Source: Desulfuromonas sp. | GTDB lineage: Bacteria; Desulfobacterota; Desulfuromonadia; Desulfuromonadales; Geothermobacteraceae | Assembly: GCA_002868905.1 (NCBI GenBank) | Contig: PKUA01000005.1 | Location: forward strand, 30,636 to 86,008 | Reading direction: 5' to 3' | Length of the DNA stretch: 55,373 nt | Part shown: piece by piece, positions 33,386 to 41,909 of the stretch | Layout of the letters: each line of letters begins with the position of its first letter | How positions within the stretch are numbered: the first letter of the stretch is position 1 | Program-made: the position numbers and the translations under genes | Notes under the pieces: model-generated | Told to the model about the DNA's origin: nothing | Databases searched by the model: none | The model's input: the letters and a program-made list of their open reading frames with translations, nothing else

Positions 33386-34285
33386 ATGGGTCGGATTCTT
33401 CCTTACTGGCTCCGCGGCAGCCTGGCGCTGTTCATGCTTTGCCTGATCACTGCCATCATTTGCACACCGGTGCTCTTGCTGGCGTTGCTAAAATTTGTGT
33501 TTCCCTGGAGCTGGTTCCGTGAGCCGACAACCCGGCTGCTCAACATCCTGGCAGCAACCTGGGTCGACCTGAATCGGCTCTGGATCATCCCGTTTCGCGA
33601 CTCCCCCTGGCATGTCACCGTCGACCCGAACCTCGACCCGGCGTCCTGGTACCTGGTGGTCTGCAATCATCAGTCATGGAGCGATATCTTCATCGTTCAA
33701 ACCATCTTGAACCGCCGGGTCCCCCAGATGAAATTTTTCCTGAAACAGGAACTGATCTGGGTCCCATTGATCGGACTGGTCTGGTGGGCTCTCGATTTCC
33801 CGTTCATGCGCCGTTACAGCCGCAGTTACCTGAAGAAGCACCCGGACAAACGGGGCAAGGACTTCGCCACGACCCGCAAAGCCTGCGAGAAATTCCGGAA
33901 CCAGCCAGTCTGCATTTTCAACTTTATCGAAGGAACGCGTTTCACTGTCGAAAAACACCGCAAACAGCACTCCCCCTTCCAACACCTCCTCAAGCCTCGT
34001 GCCGGCGGCATAGGCTACGTACTGAGCAGCATGGGAGATTTGCTGCCCAGCCTGATCGACATCACCATCCAATACCACGGCAATGTCCCCGGCTTCTGGG
34101 ATTTTCTGACAGGAAAGACTCCCCCTGCGATGATCAAAATCGCCGTGCGGCCGATACCGGAAAACCTTCGGCATGGCGATTATTCATCCGACGCACAACA
34201 CCGTGCCGATCTACAAAAATGGCTTAACCGGGTATGGACGGAAAAAGACGAGGCCCTTTCCGAGCTGCACCAGGCGAAACAGTGA
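33386..34285 (+). CDS. 1-acyl-sn-glycerol-3-phosphate-type acyltransferase (YihG-like)
   Basis: 299 aa. A membrane helix near the N-terminus (about 15-40), then the PlsC motifs: NHQSWSD (His95, Asp100), FFLKQELIWVPLIG, and NFIEGTRF (Glu182). It transfers acyl chains onto lysophosphatidic acid or a related lipid acceptor. The extra C-terminal region (about 200-299) resembles the YihG/YihG-like branch rather than PlsC proper. The start lies after GAGGATC. Monocistronic; convergent with the MFS gene 24 bp away. Confidence 0.88.
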   Translation: MGRILPYWLRGSLALFMLCLITAIICTPVLLLALLKFVFPWSWFREPTTRLLNILAATWVDLNRLWIIPFRDSPWHVTVDPNLDPASWYLVVCNHQSWSDIFIVQTILNRRVPQMKFFLKQELIWVPLIGLVWWALDFPFMRRYSRSYLKKHPDKRGKDFATTRKACEKFRNQPVCIFNFIEGTRFTVEKHRKQHSPFQHLLKPRAGGIGYVLSSMGDLLPSLIDITIQYHGNVPGFWDFLTGKTPPAMIKIAVRPIPENLRHGDYSSDAQHRADLQKWLNRVWTEKDEALSELHQAKQ

Positions 34286-34308
34286 ACTGACAGAGTCACC
34301 CGCCCCTC

Positions 34309-35541
34309 CTATTCGACCAGAGAAGGTTTTGGCAGGATCAGGGTCAGCAATATCGCCCCCCCTGTCAAAGCGGCCGAGAGGAGGTAGCATGAAGAAAAAC
34401 TCCCCGAAGCTTCCGCGATCAACCCGGCGCTCCCCGGACCGACAACCTGACCGGCGGCGAAGAACAGGGTCACTGTTGCAAAAGCGCCCGCCGCACGGTT
34501 GAGCCCGAGGAAATCCCCGACCGCGGCCGCCATGATGGTCGGAATGGCAAAAGCCGACACCCCGTACAGCACCATCGCGATCATCAACCCTGCCGATCCG
34601 AGGCGCAGGCCGACCAGCAGGTAGGCGACAGTCTGAATTGCAAAGACCGTCAACAACCCCTGTTTCCGCCCGATCCGATCAGAGAGGGTCCCGAACAGCA
34701 CCCCGGAAAAAACACTGAAAAATCCAATGGACGACCAGAAGCGCCCTGCCCGGGCTTCACTGAAGGCGAAATCCTCCACCATGGTCGAGACGATGAACGT
34801 TCCGAAAATCATATAGGTGATGCCGAATATCGTGTAGAGCAGCCCGAGGTGAAGCAGAATGCGTCCGGCGTGTGTCGGCTCGCGCGCGGCGGAGGGGTCG
34901 GGGTTCAGTGGCGGCGCCTTTCCGACCGGTTCGAGATCGAGTTCAGCGGGATCGTTGCGTAAGACCGCCGCGGCGCAAACGGCTGCCGCCAGACTGACCG
35001 CGGCAAGGAGCTGCCAGGCGACGCGCCATCCATCCGCGCCAAAGGCCTGATTGAGTGCGGGGACCAGGTAGCCTGAGGCAATAATGGCACTGCCATTACC
35101 GGCGATCATCAGTCCGGCGGCACGTCCCCGCCGGTCGCGGCGGAACCAATGCGAAACAAGGACCATGACCGGGATGTTGGCCAGACCGCTACCGATCCCG
35201 GTCAGACAGTAAAGGGCCAGCAGCCACCCGAAGCTGTGACACCGGCCGATGGCGAACATGCAGACGGCAATGAGCAACAGACCGGTGGCGATGACGGCAC
35301 GGGGACGGTAGCGGCGGATCAGCCCGGGCGCCACCACGACCGACACCAGGTAACCGATGAAATTGCCGGTACTGACCAGCCCCATCTGATCATAGCCGAA
35401 ACCGAGACTATCGCGCATCGACGGCAATAGCATGCCATAGGCGAAACGGGCCAGCCCGAGGCAGGAAAAAAGAGTCAGCGCGCCAGTGGCAACAATGACC
35501 CAGCCGTAATGCAGATGGGGTCGAAAAAACGAGCGAATCAT
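34309..35541 (-). CDS. MFS transporter
   Basis: 410 aa, twelve helices in two bundles with a long cytoplasmic loop near 200-225. It has the MFS loop motifs LIRRYRPRA (between helices 2 and 3) and GTLSDRIGRKQG (between 8 and 9). GLARFAYGMLLPSMRDSLG is YbfB/MFS_4-like. Substrate unknown. It begins 39 bp after the CIA30 gene on the same strand, so it probably forms an operon with it. Confidence 0.85.
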   Translation of the reverse strand: MIRSFFRPHLHYGWVIVATGALTLFSCLGLARFAYGMLLPSMRDSLGFGYDQMGLVSTGNFIGYLVSVVVAPGLIRRYRPRAVIATGLLLIAVCMFAIGRCHSFGWLLALYCLTGIGSGLANIPVMVLVSHWFRRDRRGRAAGLMIAGNGSAIIASGYLVPALNQAFGADGWRVAWQLLAAVSLAAAVCAAAVLRNDPAELDLEPVGKAPPLNPDPSAAREPTHAGRILLHLGLLYTIFGITYMIFGTFIVSTMVEDFAFSEARAGRFWSSIGFFSVFSGVLFGTLSDRIGRKQGLLTVFAIQTVAYLLVGLRLGSAGLMIAMVLYGVSAFAIPTIMAAAVGDFLGLNRAAGAFATVTLFFAAGQVVGPGSAGLIAEASGSFSSCYLLSAALTGGAILLTLILPKPSLVE

Positions 35542-35580
35542 GCCGCGCAGTCTACAGGAAGTTGCCGGAGATGGAAATCC

Positions 35581-36090
35581 TCAAGCCGCGTCATCGGGGT
35601 CGAGAGATTTCACCCATTCCAGTTCGAGGTGGAACGGGCCGTCCTGCCTGCCGCCGATCACCAATCCGAAACTAAGGATTCTTGCAGGGTCAAATTTGGG
35701 TGGATGGGTTACATGCCGACCGTGATAAGTCGGCACGAATGAGGAGAACGGCAGGGTGATCGTCTCCCATTCAGAAGGGATGGGATCAAACGGCGCCTGC
35801 CAGACAACACCGTCAAAACATTTTTCCAGGCGAAGATTCAACTTGTATATGTGACCGTCTCCACGGCAGCGCACCTTCAACCCGCTGGCATCCGAGAGGT
35901 CGCAGGCCGCATCAAAACGCCGAACCGAGGCGAAACCACCACCGTCAGCCAACGAGACAATCCCGTGGAAAAGTGCTGTTCCAGAAGACGACATGGTCAT
36001 TTGAGAATTGGAACGCCCCCCCATGACCTCATCATTGATGGTCCGCCAGCGCCCGATCTCCTCCGGCTCTTTGAAATCGATCAGTTGCAA
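35581..36090 (-). CDS. CIA30 family protein (NDUFAF1-like)
   Basis: 169 aa from TTG 36090, chosen for the GGAG 6 nt upstream and because the CIA30 domain starts right there (LQLIDFKEPEEIGRW). The frame is open to 36192, and a longer start is possible. Hallmarks: INDEVMGGRSNSQ, the beta-strand FHGIVSLADGGGFASVRR, and LSFGLVIGGRQDGPFHLELEWV. In mitochondria this family assists complex I assembly; in bacteria the role is unknown. Probably an operon with the MFS gene. Confidence 0.83.
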   Translation of the reverse strand: MQLIDFKEPEEIGRWRTINDEVMGGRSNSQMTMSSSGTALFHGIVSLADGGGFASVRRFDAACDLSDASGLKVRCRGDGHIYKLNLRLEKCFDGVVWQAPFDPIPSEWETITLPFSSFVPTYHGRHVTHPPKFDPARILSFGLVIGGRQDGPFHLELEWVKSLDPDDAA

Positions 36091-36340
36091 GGCAATCTCC
36101 GAACCCCGCACCGCCAGAAACCGAACCTGGCAATCCCTCGGCGGGTCATACAATCGATTATGGCATGTCTGCCAGCAAGAGCAACAAGACATGGAGCAAA
36201 ACCCATGCTATGGTCTGACTGAACGGCCGCTGGCTATTGAGTTAATAATAGCATCGCACCTGCCCCAACATATCCGGCAAGCGGCGCTCCGTCACATATT
36301 TCTCCACGGATTCTCTCCGAATTTACAACAGGAGTTCGAC

Positions 36341-37108
36341 ATGTCTTCGTTCACCCTGCTCGATCACCCCCTGATTACGAACCGTTATTTTTTCCCCCGC
36401 AGGGAGGCTCCGAAGCAGCCTTACTACATCGACATCGAGGGAGGCCAGCTGGCCTGTGCCTATTTCGAAGCCGCCCCGGAAGCTGTCACCGTGATTCACT
36501 TCCACGGCAACGGTGAAGTGGCTGCGGACTGGGCCGATGGCTTTGAGCAGTTCATCCTTGATTGCGGCTGCAATCTTCTCCTGGCCGAATTCAGGGGCTA
36601 CGGCGGATCGGATGGCGAACCGGAACTCGGGAAAATGCTCGCCGACGTCCCGATTATCATCGAGTCGCTGGGCAAACCGACCGACCACATGGTGGTGTTC
36701 GGTCGCTCGGTCGGTTCCATTTTTGCCCTGGAAGCCGTCAAACACTTTCCGAACCTCCGTGGCCTGATTCTCGAAAGCGGAATCGCCGATGTACGGGAAC
36801 GACTGTTAATGCGGGTCTCGCCAGCCGAACTCGGTATCTCACCTGGTGATTTTGATCATATCCTCGATGTCACCTTGAATCATCAGACAAAACTCGCCGG
36901 TTATTCCGGACCACTGCTCGTTCTGCACGCCCGCCACGACTCCCTGGTCGATGTCTCGCACGCAGAACGCCTCTACTCATGGGGACAGGGACCGAAGAAA
37001 CAAATGATCTTCCCCAAGGGAGATCACAACGATATCCTTTTCGCCAATCTCGATGAATACCTGGCAGCAGTCCGCAATTTCCTGCAAGAGGTTCAAACAC
37101 CCTCATGA
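36341..37108 (+). CDS. Alpha/beta hydrolase
   Basis: 255 aa. FHGNGEVAADW is the oxyanion loop. The nucleophile elbow GRSVGS has Ser123, the acid is Asp200 in HARHDSLVD, and His229 in KGDHNDILF completes the triad. Start ATG 36341 follows AGGAG. Closest in style to the YqkD/BEM46 group of small esterases; substrate unknown. Its last codons overlap the start of the TraB-family gene (ATGA), so the two form an operon. Confidence 0.9.
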   Translation: MSSFTLLDHPLITNRYFFPRREAPKQPYYIDIEGGQLACAYFEAAPEAVTVIHFHGNGEVAADWADGFEQFILDCGCNLLLAEFRGYGGSDGEPELGKMLADVPIIIESLGKPTDHMVVFGRSVGSIFALEAVKHFPNLRGLILESGIADVRERLLMRVSPAELGISPGDFDHILDVTLNHQTKLAGYSGPLLVLHARHDSLVDVSHAERLYSWGQGPKKQMIFPKGDHNDILFANLDEYLAAVRNFLQEVQTPS

Positions 37109-37983
37109 TAAATCTGACAAGATCCTGTTTTTTCGCCTGGTTGGTGCTGCTTTTTCTCGCGACCGGAGCCTTGGCCGCCGATGACCTGTTCCTCTGGCGG
37201 ATGAGTGACGGGCAGCGGACGTTTGCCCTGTTCGGCTCCCTGCACATGCTGCCCGACACCTCCTACCTGCAGAATCCGGGTCTGCAAAACGACCTGCGAA
37301 CCAGTGACCGGGTGGTCCTCGAATTCGATCTCGCCGAGGCGGACCAACCGGAGGCCGCCCAAATGGTTGCACGTCACGCCCTGCTCAAACATAGCTCCCT
37401 GCCCCAACTCGTGCCGGACAGACTCTGGCAGAAGATCAAAAAGGCCGGTGACGATTCGGATATCGACCCGCAGATGCTCCAACACTACCAACCCTGGTTC
37501 GCCGCGGTGCAAATCGCCAATGCCGGGCTTATCAAACTCGGATTCGACCCGGCCAACGGTGCCGATACCCGTATTTACCAGCAGGCTGTCACCGCCGGGA
37601 AAACGGTTGTCGGGCTTGAAACCATGCTCGAACAGCTGGAAATGTTCGCCGGCATGGAGACCGACGTTCAAATCTCCCTGCTGATGCAGACCATCGAGGA
37701 CCTGGAGATCATCGAACAACAACTGGGGGACCTCTATACCGCATGGAAGGGGAAAAACCAGGAACAACTGGAAGAAGTCCTGTTGAAGAGCTTCCGCAAC
37801 CATCCCGATATCTATCGACGACTTCTCGCGGAACGGAATCGACGTTGGATGAGAACCCTGCTGGCTTTTCCTCCCGGGCACTACCTGGTTGTTGTCGGTG
37901 CCGGACATCTGATTGGCGACGAAGGGCTGCTGCGGCTCTTCCAGAAGCACGGTTTCCGCAGTATCGGGACAAAGCAGCCCTGA
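37105..37983 (+). CDS. TraB/GumN family protein
   Basis: 292 aa. Signal peptide cleaved after ALA (about residue 24). Conserved blocks: FALFGSLHMLP at the N-terminus, a central helical region containing KTVVGLETMLEQLEMF, and VVVGAGHLIGDEGL near the C-terminus. The GxxH and GxxH histidines are the presumed metal site of the TraB/TIKI protease clan. Extracytoplasmic enzyme; substrate unknown. Translated by coupling to the hydrolase. Confidence 0.9.
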   Translation: MINLTRSCFFAWLVLLFLATGALAADDLFLWRMSDGQRTFALFGSLHMLPDTSYLQNPGLQNDLRTSDRVVLEFDLAEADQPEAAQMVARHALLKHSSLPQLVPDRLWQKIKKAGDDSDIDPQMLQHYQPWFAAVQIANAGLIKLGFDPANGADTRIYQQAVTAGKTVVGLETMLEQLEMFAGMETDVQISLLMQTIEDLEIIEQQLGDLYTAWKGKNQEQLEEVLLKSFRNHPDIYRRLLAERNRRWMRTLLAFPPGHYLVVVGAGHLIGDEGLLRLFQKHGFRSIGTKQP

Positions 37984-38250
37984 GAGCATTTTTCAGGTCA
38001 CTATTTCAGCCTTAACGTCCTTCTCCACCCTCGAAATTCAGAGCCCGAAAACCGGGATATTTTAGTTTTTTTTAATTATCGACCATTAAAGATTAGAAAC
38101 CTGTAATTGCCCGGAATTAAAGCAAAATAATTTTTTTCTTGATGCATAAATGAATTTCTTTCGGTACATTAGTACTCACTTAGAACAATTCACCAAGAAT
38201 TGATCAAGCGGAACGAATGAGAAACCATTGAACAATGCGAGGTGGTTCCC
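37984..38250. other. AT-rich intergenic region
   Basis: 267 bp with a marked drop in GC content between about 38059 and 38200 in a GC-rich chromosome. Candidate upstream region for the 153-aa membrane protein. No gene is supported here. Confidence 0.5.
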
Positions 38251-38712
38251 ATGTTGAATAAAGCTTTGGCAACAATCATCGACAACCGTTACCCGATCAT
38301 CTTCTCTCTGGTTGCAAGCTCTGTCTACGCCCTCATCACTCTGCTGAGCCAGCAGGGGGTCAATACACTCTACTTCGCCGCCCTTGCAGTTTTGACTCTT
38401 GGCCTCGGCGTCCTGTTCCGGTCCAATTATCGCACCCGTCTCGACTTTCTGAAGACCCAGCCCGATCGCATGGAGCCGGCATGGCTTCTCAAGCTGACCG
38501 TCTTCTGCGTCGAATGGGTCAAAGCGGTTGCTGGTGCGGTCCTGGTGATCTGGTGGTTCGGCGGGTTGTTCTTCATCAACGATTTCTTCGGGGCACACTC
38601 ACCGGTCACTCCGTGGTTTGTCGGCGCGGCCCACTCCATCGTTCTCTACCTCGTCGCCCAACTCTCAGTTCGGTTCTTCGACGTTATCAGTCTCGGTGCC
38701 ACCCAGGACTGA
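38251..38712 (+). CDS. Four-helix membrane protein of unknown function
   Basis: 153 aa from ATG 38251 (GAGG at 8-nt spacing). Helices at about 14-34, 40-58, 83-106 and 122-145; the loop between the second and third is basic (RTRLDFLKTQ). No family recognised. It has an AT-rich upstream region and its own terminator, so it is separately regulated. Confidence 0.78.
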   Translation: MLNKALATIIDNRYPIIFSLVASSVYALITLLSQQGVNTLYFAALAVLTLGLGVLFRSNYRTRLDFLKTQPDRMEPAWLLKLTVFCVEWVKAVAGAVLVIWWFGGLFFINDFFGAHSPVTPWFVGAAHSIVLYLVAQLSVRFFDVISLGATQD

Positions 38713-38740
38713 GCGGATCTGAAACTTAAATAAAAAAATC

Positions 38741-38769
38741 AAACCCCGCAACCATCGGTTGCGGGGTTT
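38741..38769 (+). terminator. Rho-independent terminator
   Basis: A perfect stem AAACCCCGCAACC with GGTTGCGGGGTTT around 3 nt, then TTGTTT. Ends the 153-aa membrane protein gene; 29 bp from stop. Confidence 0.92.
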
Positions 38770-38795
38770 TTGTTTCTGGTCTGGGATGACCCTCT

Positions 38796-38861
38796 GTAGA
38801 GACGCGTCTCACGATTTGCATACCGATTCAGGCCTGAGACGTCCCAGCGGGACGCCTCTAC
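38796..38861. repeat. Imperfect palindrome, GTAGAG...CTCTAC type
   Basis: GTAGAGACGC and GACGCCTCTAC mark the ends, with an inner GTCTCA/TGAGAC pair. It resembles the GAGACGCATT-type repeats scattered in many genomes, and shares the GAGACG core with the palindrome at 47823-47850. Confidence 0.6.
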
Positions 38862-38887
38862 CCGATCATGACCGCAACCGGCACGGA

Positions 38888-39985
38888 TTACCGTTCCAAC
38901 AGAACCCGGAGCATGCGGCGCAGCGGTTCGGCGGCCCCCCACAGGAGCTGATCGCCGACCGTAAATGCCGAAAGGTACTGCGGACCCATCTTCATCTTTC
39001 TCAATCGACCGACGGCGACGGTCAATGAACCGCTCACGGCAGCGGGAGTCAACCGCTCCAATGTCTCCTGCTTCCGGTTCGGCACCAGGTCGACCCAAGG
39101 GTTGTCATCGCCAACCAATCGTTCAAGCTCGTCCATCGGCACATCACGGTTTAACTTGATGGTCAATGCCTGGCTATGGCTCCGCATTGCACCAACCCGG
39201 ACGCAGACGCCATCGACCGGAATCGGCTGTGAACCACCCAGGATCTTGTTGGTCTCGGCATACCCTTTCCATTCCTCGCGACTCTGACCGTCCTCAACCT
39301 CCCGGTCGATCCATGGGAGAAGGTTCCCGGCGAGGGGGAAACCGAAGTTTTCCTTCGGCATGCCGTCGCTCAGCAACGCGGCAGTTACATCCCGATCAAT
39401 TTCAAGAATGGACGAAGCAGGATCAGCCAGGGGCGAGGCCACGCTGGTATGCAGATAACCCATTTGCGCCAGCAGTTCCCTCATATTCGGAGCACCGGCT
39501 CCACTGGCCGCCTGATAAGTCATGGAGGTGAGCCACTCGACCAGGCCGGCCCGAAACAGGCCGCCGAGGCCCATGAGCATCAGACTGACGGTACAGTTGC
39601 CGCCGATGTAATCCTTGACCCCTTTTTCGAGAGCGGCATCGATAACGTTTTGATTGACCGGGTCAAGAATGATAATGGCATCCGGGTCCATCCGCAGGGA
39701 GCTTGCGGCATCAATCCAGTATCCCTGCCAGCCGGCCTGGCGCAGCCGGGGATGAATCTCCTTGGTGTAATCCCCCCCCTGGCAGGTCATGACAGCATCA
39801 AGCTTTTTCAAGCTTTCCAGATCCCCGGCATCTATCAACTTGCCGCCCCCCATCGGGGCGTCCTGCCCTGCCTGGGAGGTCGAGAAAAATACCGGCTCGA
39901 TGAGGTCGAAATCCCCTTCCTGCTGCATCCTCTGCATCAGGACCGAACCGACCATGCCACGCCAACCGACCAATCCGACTTTCAT
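38888..39985 (-). CDS. asd: Aspartate-semialdehyde dehydrogenase
   Basis: 365 aa, the longer gammaproteobacterial-type form. NADP motif [14 protein letters not shown] at the N-terminus, the active-site Cys131 in GGNCTVSLM, and the base His in [12 protein letters not shown]. It makes aspartate semialdehyde for lysine/diaminopimelate, threonine and methionine. It stands alone on the minus strand. Start: GAGAAGAG is present just upstream of the ATG. No leader peptide or riboswitch was recognised. Confidence 0.95.
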   Translation of the reverse strand: MKVGLVGWRGMVGSVLMQRMQQEGDFDLIEPVFFSTSQAGQDAPMGGGKLIDAGDLESLKKLDAVMTCQGGDYTKEIHPRLRQAGWQGYWIDAASSLRMDPDAIIILDPVNQNVIDAALEKGVKDYIGGNCTVSLMLMGLGGLFRAGLVEWLTSMTYQAASGAGAPNMRELLAQMGYLHTSVASPLADPASSILEIDRDVTAALLSDGMPKENFGFPLAGNLLPWIDREVEDGQSREEWKGYAETNKILGGSQPIPVDGVCVRVGAMRSHSQALTIKLNRDVPMDELERLVGDDNPWVDLVPNRKQETLERLTPAAVSGSLTVAVGRLRKMKMGPQYLSAFTVGDQLLWGAAEPLRRMLRVLLER

Positions 39986-40091
39986 GACTCTTCTCCTTCA
40001 GTTCTGTTTGTTCCTGCCGCGCTCCAGCAGGGGTAGGTTCTTTCAGTCCCGGTGGACGAACAGATTCCAATTCCGGGAACTCCACACGAAA

Positions 40092-40124
40092 AACGGCCAC
40101 GGATGCTATCGATCCGTGGCCGTT
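40092..40124 (-). terminator. Strong terminator between the small ORF and asd
   Basis: AACGGCCACGGAT pairs perfectly with ATCCGTGGCCGTT (7-nt loop), followed on the minus strand by T-rich sequence (TTTTTCG). It would end the transcript of the DjlA-like gene and the possible 30-aa ORF. Confidence 0.85.
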
Positions 40125-40151
40125 GTGATGCTGTGTCGTGACTACCTGGCG

Positions 40152-40244
40152 TTACACATGCTCCTGCACACAGACCGACCCGGACCAGACCTTGGTGGTC
40201 TTGCCTGTTGTCGTCGGTTTACCGGTGGAGGTCGTCTTTCGCAT
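40152..40244 (-). CDS. Possible 30-aa basic peptide
   Basis: Open frame ATG to TAA, 45 bp after the DjlA-like gene stop and 27 bp before a strong terminator, so it would be in the same transcript. The peptide is threonine- and lysine-rich (MRKTTSTGKPTTTGKTTK) and has one Cys. The only upstream element is GCGGGA directly before the ATG, not a good Shine-Dalgarno. Could also be a non-coding spacer. Confidence 0.3.
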   Translation of the reverse strand: MRKTTSTGKPTTTGKTTKVWSGSVCVQEHV

Positions 40245-40289
40245 GTCCCGCAGTCTGCCGAAGACCACACCGGTTGTCAAGAGGGAAAA

Positions 40290-41072
40290 CTATGAGCTGC
40301 GCGACTTCATGATCGAGTCATAGGCACCGTTGATCTCGGCCAGTTTTTCGTTTGCGAACTTGATGAATTCCGGCGGCAACCCCTTCCCTTCGATGATATC
40401 GGGGTGATATTCCGCCGCCTTCTTTCTGTAGGCCTTCTTCACCTCGGCCGTTGTGGCTTCGCGACTGACACCGAGAAGTGCGTAATGCTTATCCTCGGTC
40501 GGCATTGGGGCGTTGCCACCGACAAACCGGGCATGCAGCGATTGATAGACCGAATCGTGCAGGCGAAAGGCCTGTTTCGCCTCGAGCAACATCTGCTCTT
40601 CGGTGGGATGAAGTTCCCCATCCGCCATGGCGACCTCGAACAGGAACGACATCATGAAAGTGCACATGTCCTGCTGGCCGGCAAAAAGCTCCCCGAAAGC
40701 CCTGGCGTAATCAGCAAAAGATTCCGGTGATGTCTTGCTCCGATTCATAATCTCGATGGCAAAACGCCTCGTCTGTTCGTCAAGCCCCATCACCTCGCTT
40801 GAGACCCGACGAATCGCGGCGATTTCGTCATCGCAGACCCGTCCATCGGCCTTGGCAAGCTTGCCGACCATGGAAAAAGCCGCCGTGAAAAACAGCGCCT
40901 GCTTTCTTTCCGCCGCAGTCGCCGAAATGCCAGCCCCGCCGAAACCTCCCCGCTGAGGAGTCTGAGTCCCGCCCCCCATGGTGGCACCGATTGCCGCACC
41001 GATGAGAGCACCGAACGGCCCCGCGATCATCGCACCGAGACTGCCGCCTATGATTCCTGAAAACCATCCCAT
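40290..41072 (-). CDS. DjlA-like co-chaperone (TerB-like plus DnaJ domain)
   Basis: 260 aa. A glycine-rich hydrophobic N-terminus (IIGGSLGAMIAGPFGALIGAAIGATMGGG) probably anchors it. A TerB-like helical domain (about 60-170; AAFSMVGKLAKADGRV and FEVAMADGELHPTEEQ) is followed by a C-terminal J-domain with HPD in AEYHPDIIEG. The family stimulates DnaK at the membrane. GTTTTGC lies upstream but no clear ribosome-binding site is seen. Single gene, or operon with the possible 30-aa ORF. Confidence 0.9.
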   Translation of the reverse strand: MGWFSGIIGGSLGAMIAGPFGALIGAAIGATMGGGTQTPQRGGFGGAGISATAAERKQALFFTAAFSMVGKLAKADGRVCDDEIAAIRRVSSEVMGLDEQTRRFAIEIMNRSKTSPESFADYARAFGELFAGQQDMCTFMMSFLFEVAMADGELHPTEEQMLLEAKQAFRLHDSVYQSLHARFVGGNAPMPTEDKHYALLGVSREATTAEVKKAYRKKAAEYHPDIIEGKGLPPEFIKFANEKLAEINGAYDSIMKSRSS

Positions 41073-41498
41073 TGCAAAACACCTCGTCTCAAAATTGTTT
41101 CCAACACCGGTTCAAGCCATGTGCTTAAGTTCAAACCATTCAGGCTCAATTATCCCGCCTCCCCCAGAAGGGACAGGTGTCCGCAAGTGTGGATGAGGGG
41201 TCTGTTCGTCTTTTGATCTTCCCCTCACCCGTCGCTTTGCGCCACCCTCTCTCCAAGGGAGAGGGGAAACCGGCCTTTGATTTTCCGTACTTTATAGCCC
41301 TTGGAAAATCTATTCACTTTCAGTGAACAGTGTTCGGTTGAAGCGAACCGTTTATATAACACGACATTCAAGAGGAACAAAACAGTTGTGCATCCCCCCT
41401 TGCGCAGAATTGAATGATCGTTTAATGTTTCGGCCCGTTGGAGATTTCGCTCATCTGTGTCGATCTGCAGCAAATCCATGCATGAGAAGAGAACAGCC
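41073..41498. other. Long intergenic gap with a repeat and two palindromes
   Basis: 426 bp. It holds a CTCACCC...GGGGAG-type repeat at about 41193-41275, a palindrome TTCACTttcAGTGAA (41313-41327) and another GTTCGgttgaagCGAAC (41332-41348), then TATATAA (41353-41359). These resemble a promoter/operator region for the YkgJ gene. No gene recognised. Confidence 0.5.
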
Positions 41499-41906
41499 AT
41501 GAAACGTCATCGCGGCTCGCATTGTGATGTCGAGCGCCCCTCAACCTGGGTCAGCTACCGCGCCAAGCTCTGTCGTACCTGTCAGGCGACCTGTTGCAGT
41601 CTGCCGGTCGAGGTCAGAATAGACGACCTGGTCCGAATGAAACTGGTTGACCCCTTCGACGCCGGGGATCCGCCAAAACAGCTGGCCAGGCGCCTCCAGA
41701 AACAGGGGATGATCGAACATTTCAATTTCAAAAACCAGGTTTACACCCTGGCACGCCGGGCCGACGGAGACTGCATCTTCCTCGACCCGAGCAGTCGCCG
41801 TTGCACCGTTTATTCGCAACGCCCCGCCACTTGCCGCAACCACCCGCAGGTCGGCCCACGGCCCGGATATTGCGCTTACCGGGAACAAGTCGTCGCAGAG
41901 AATTAA
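41499..41906 (+). CDS. YkgJ-family cysteine-cluster protein
   Basis: 135 aa from ATG 41499; a longer start is possible at 41478 or 41457. The cysteines C25, C28, C32 and C33 in LCRTCQATCCS, then CIFLDPSSRRCTVYSQRPATCRNHP and a final GYCAYR, form the 8-Cys zinc- or iron-chelating cluster of the family. Catalytic role unknown; commonly thought to bind a metal or an Fe-S cluster. Convergent with recQ (3 bp between stops). Confidence 0.88.
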   Translation: MKRHRGSHCDVERPSTWVSYRAKLCRTCQATCCSLPVEVRIDDLVRMKLVDPFDAGDPPKQLARRLQKQGMIEHFNFKNQVYTLARRADGDCIFLDPSSRRCTVYSQRPATCRNHPQVGPRPGYCAYREQVVAEN

Positions 41907-41909
41907 CCC

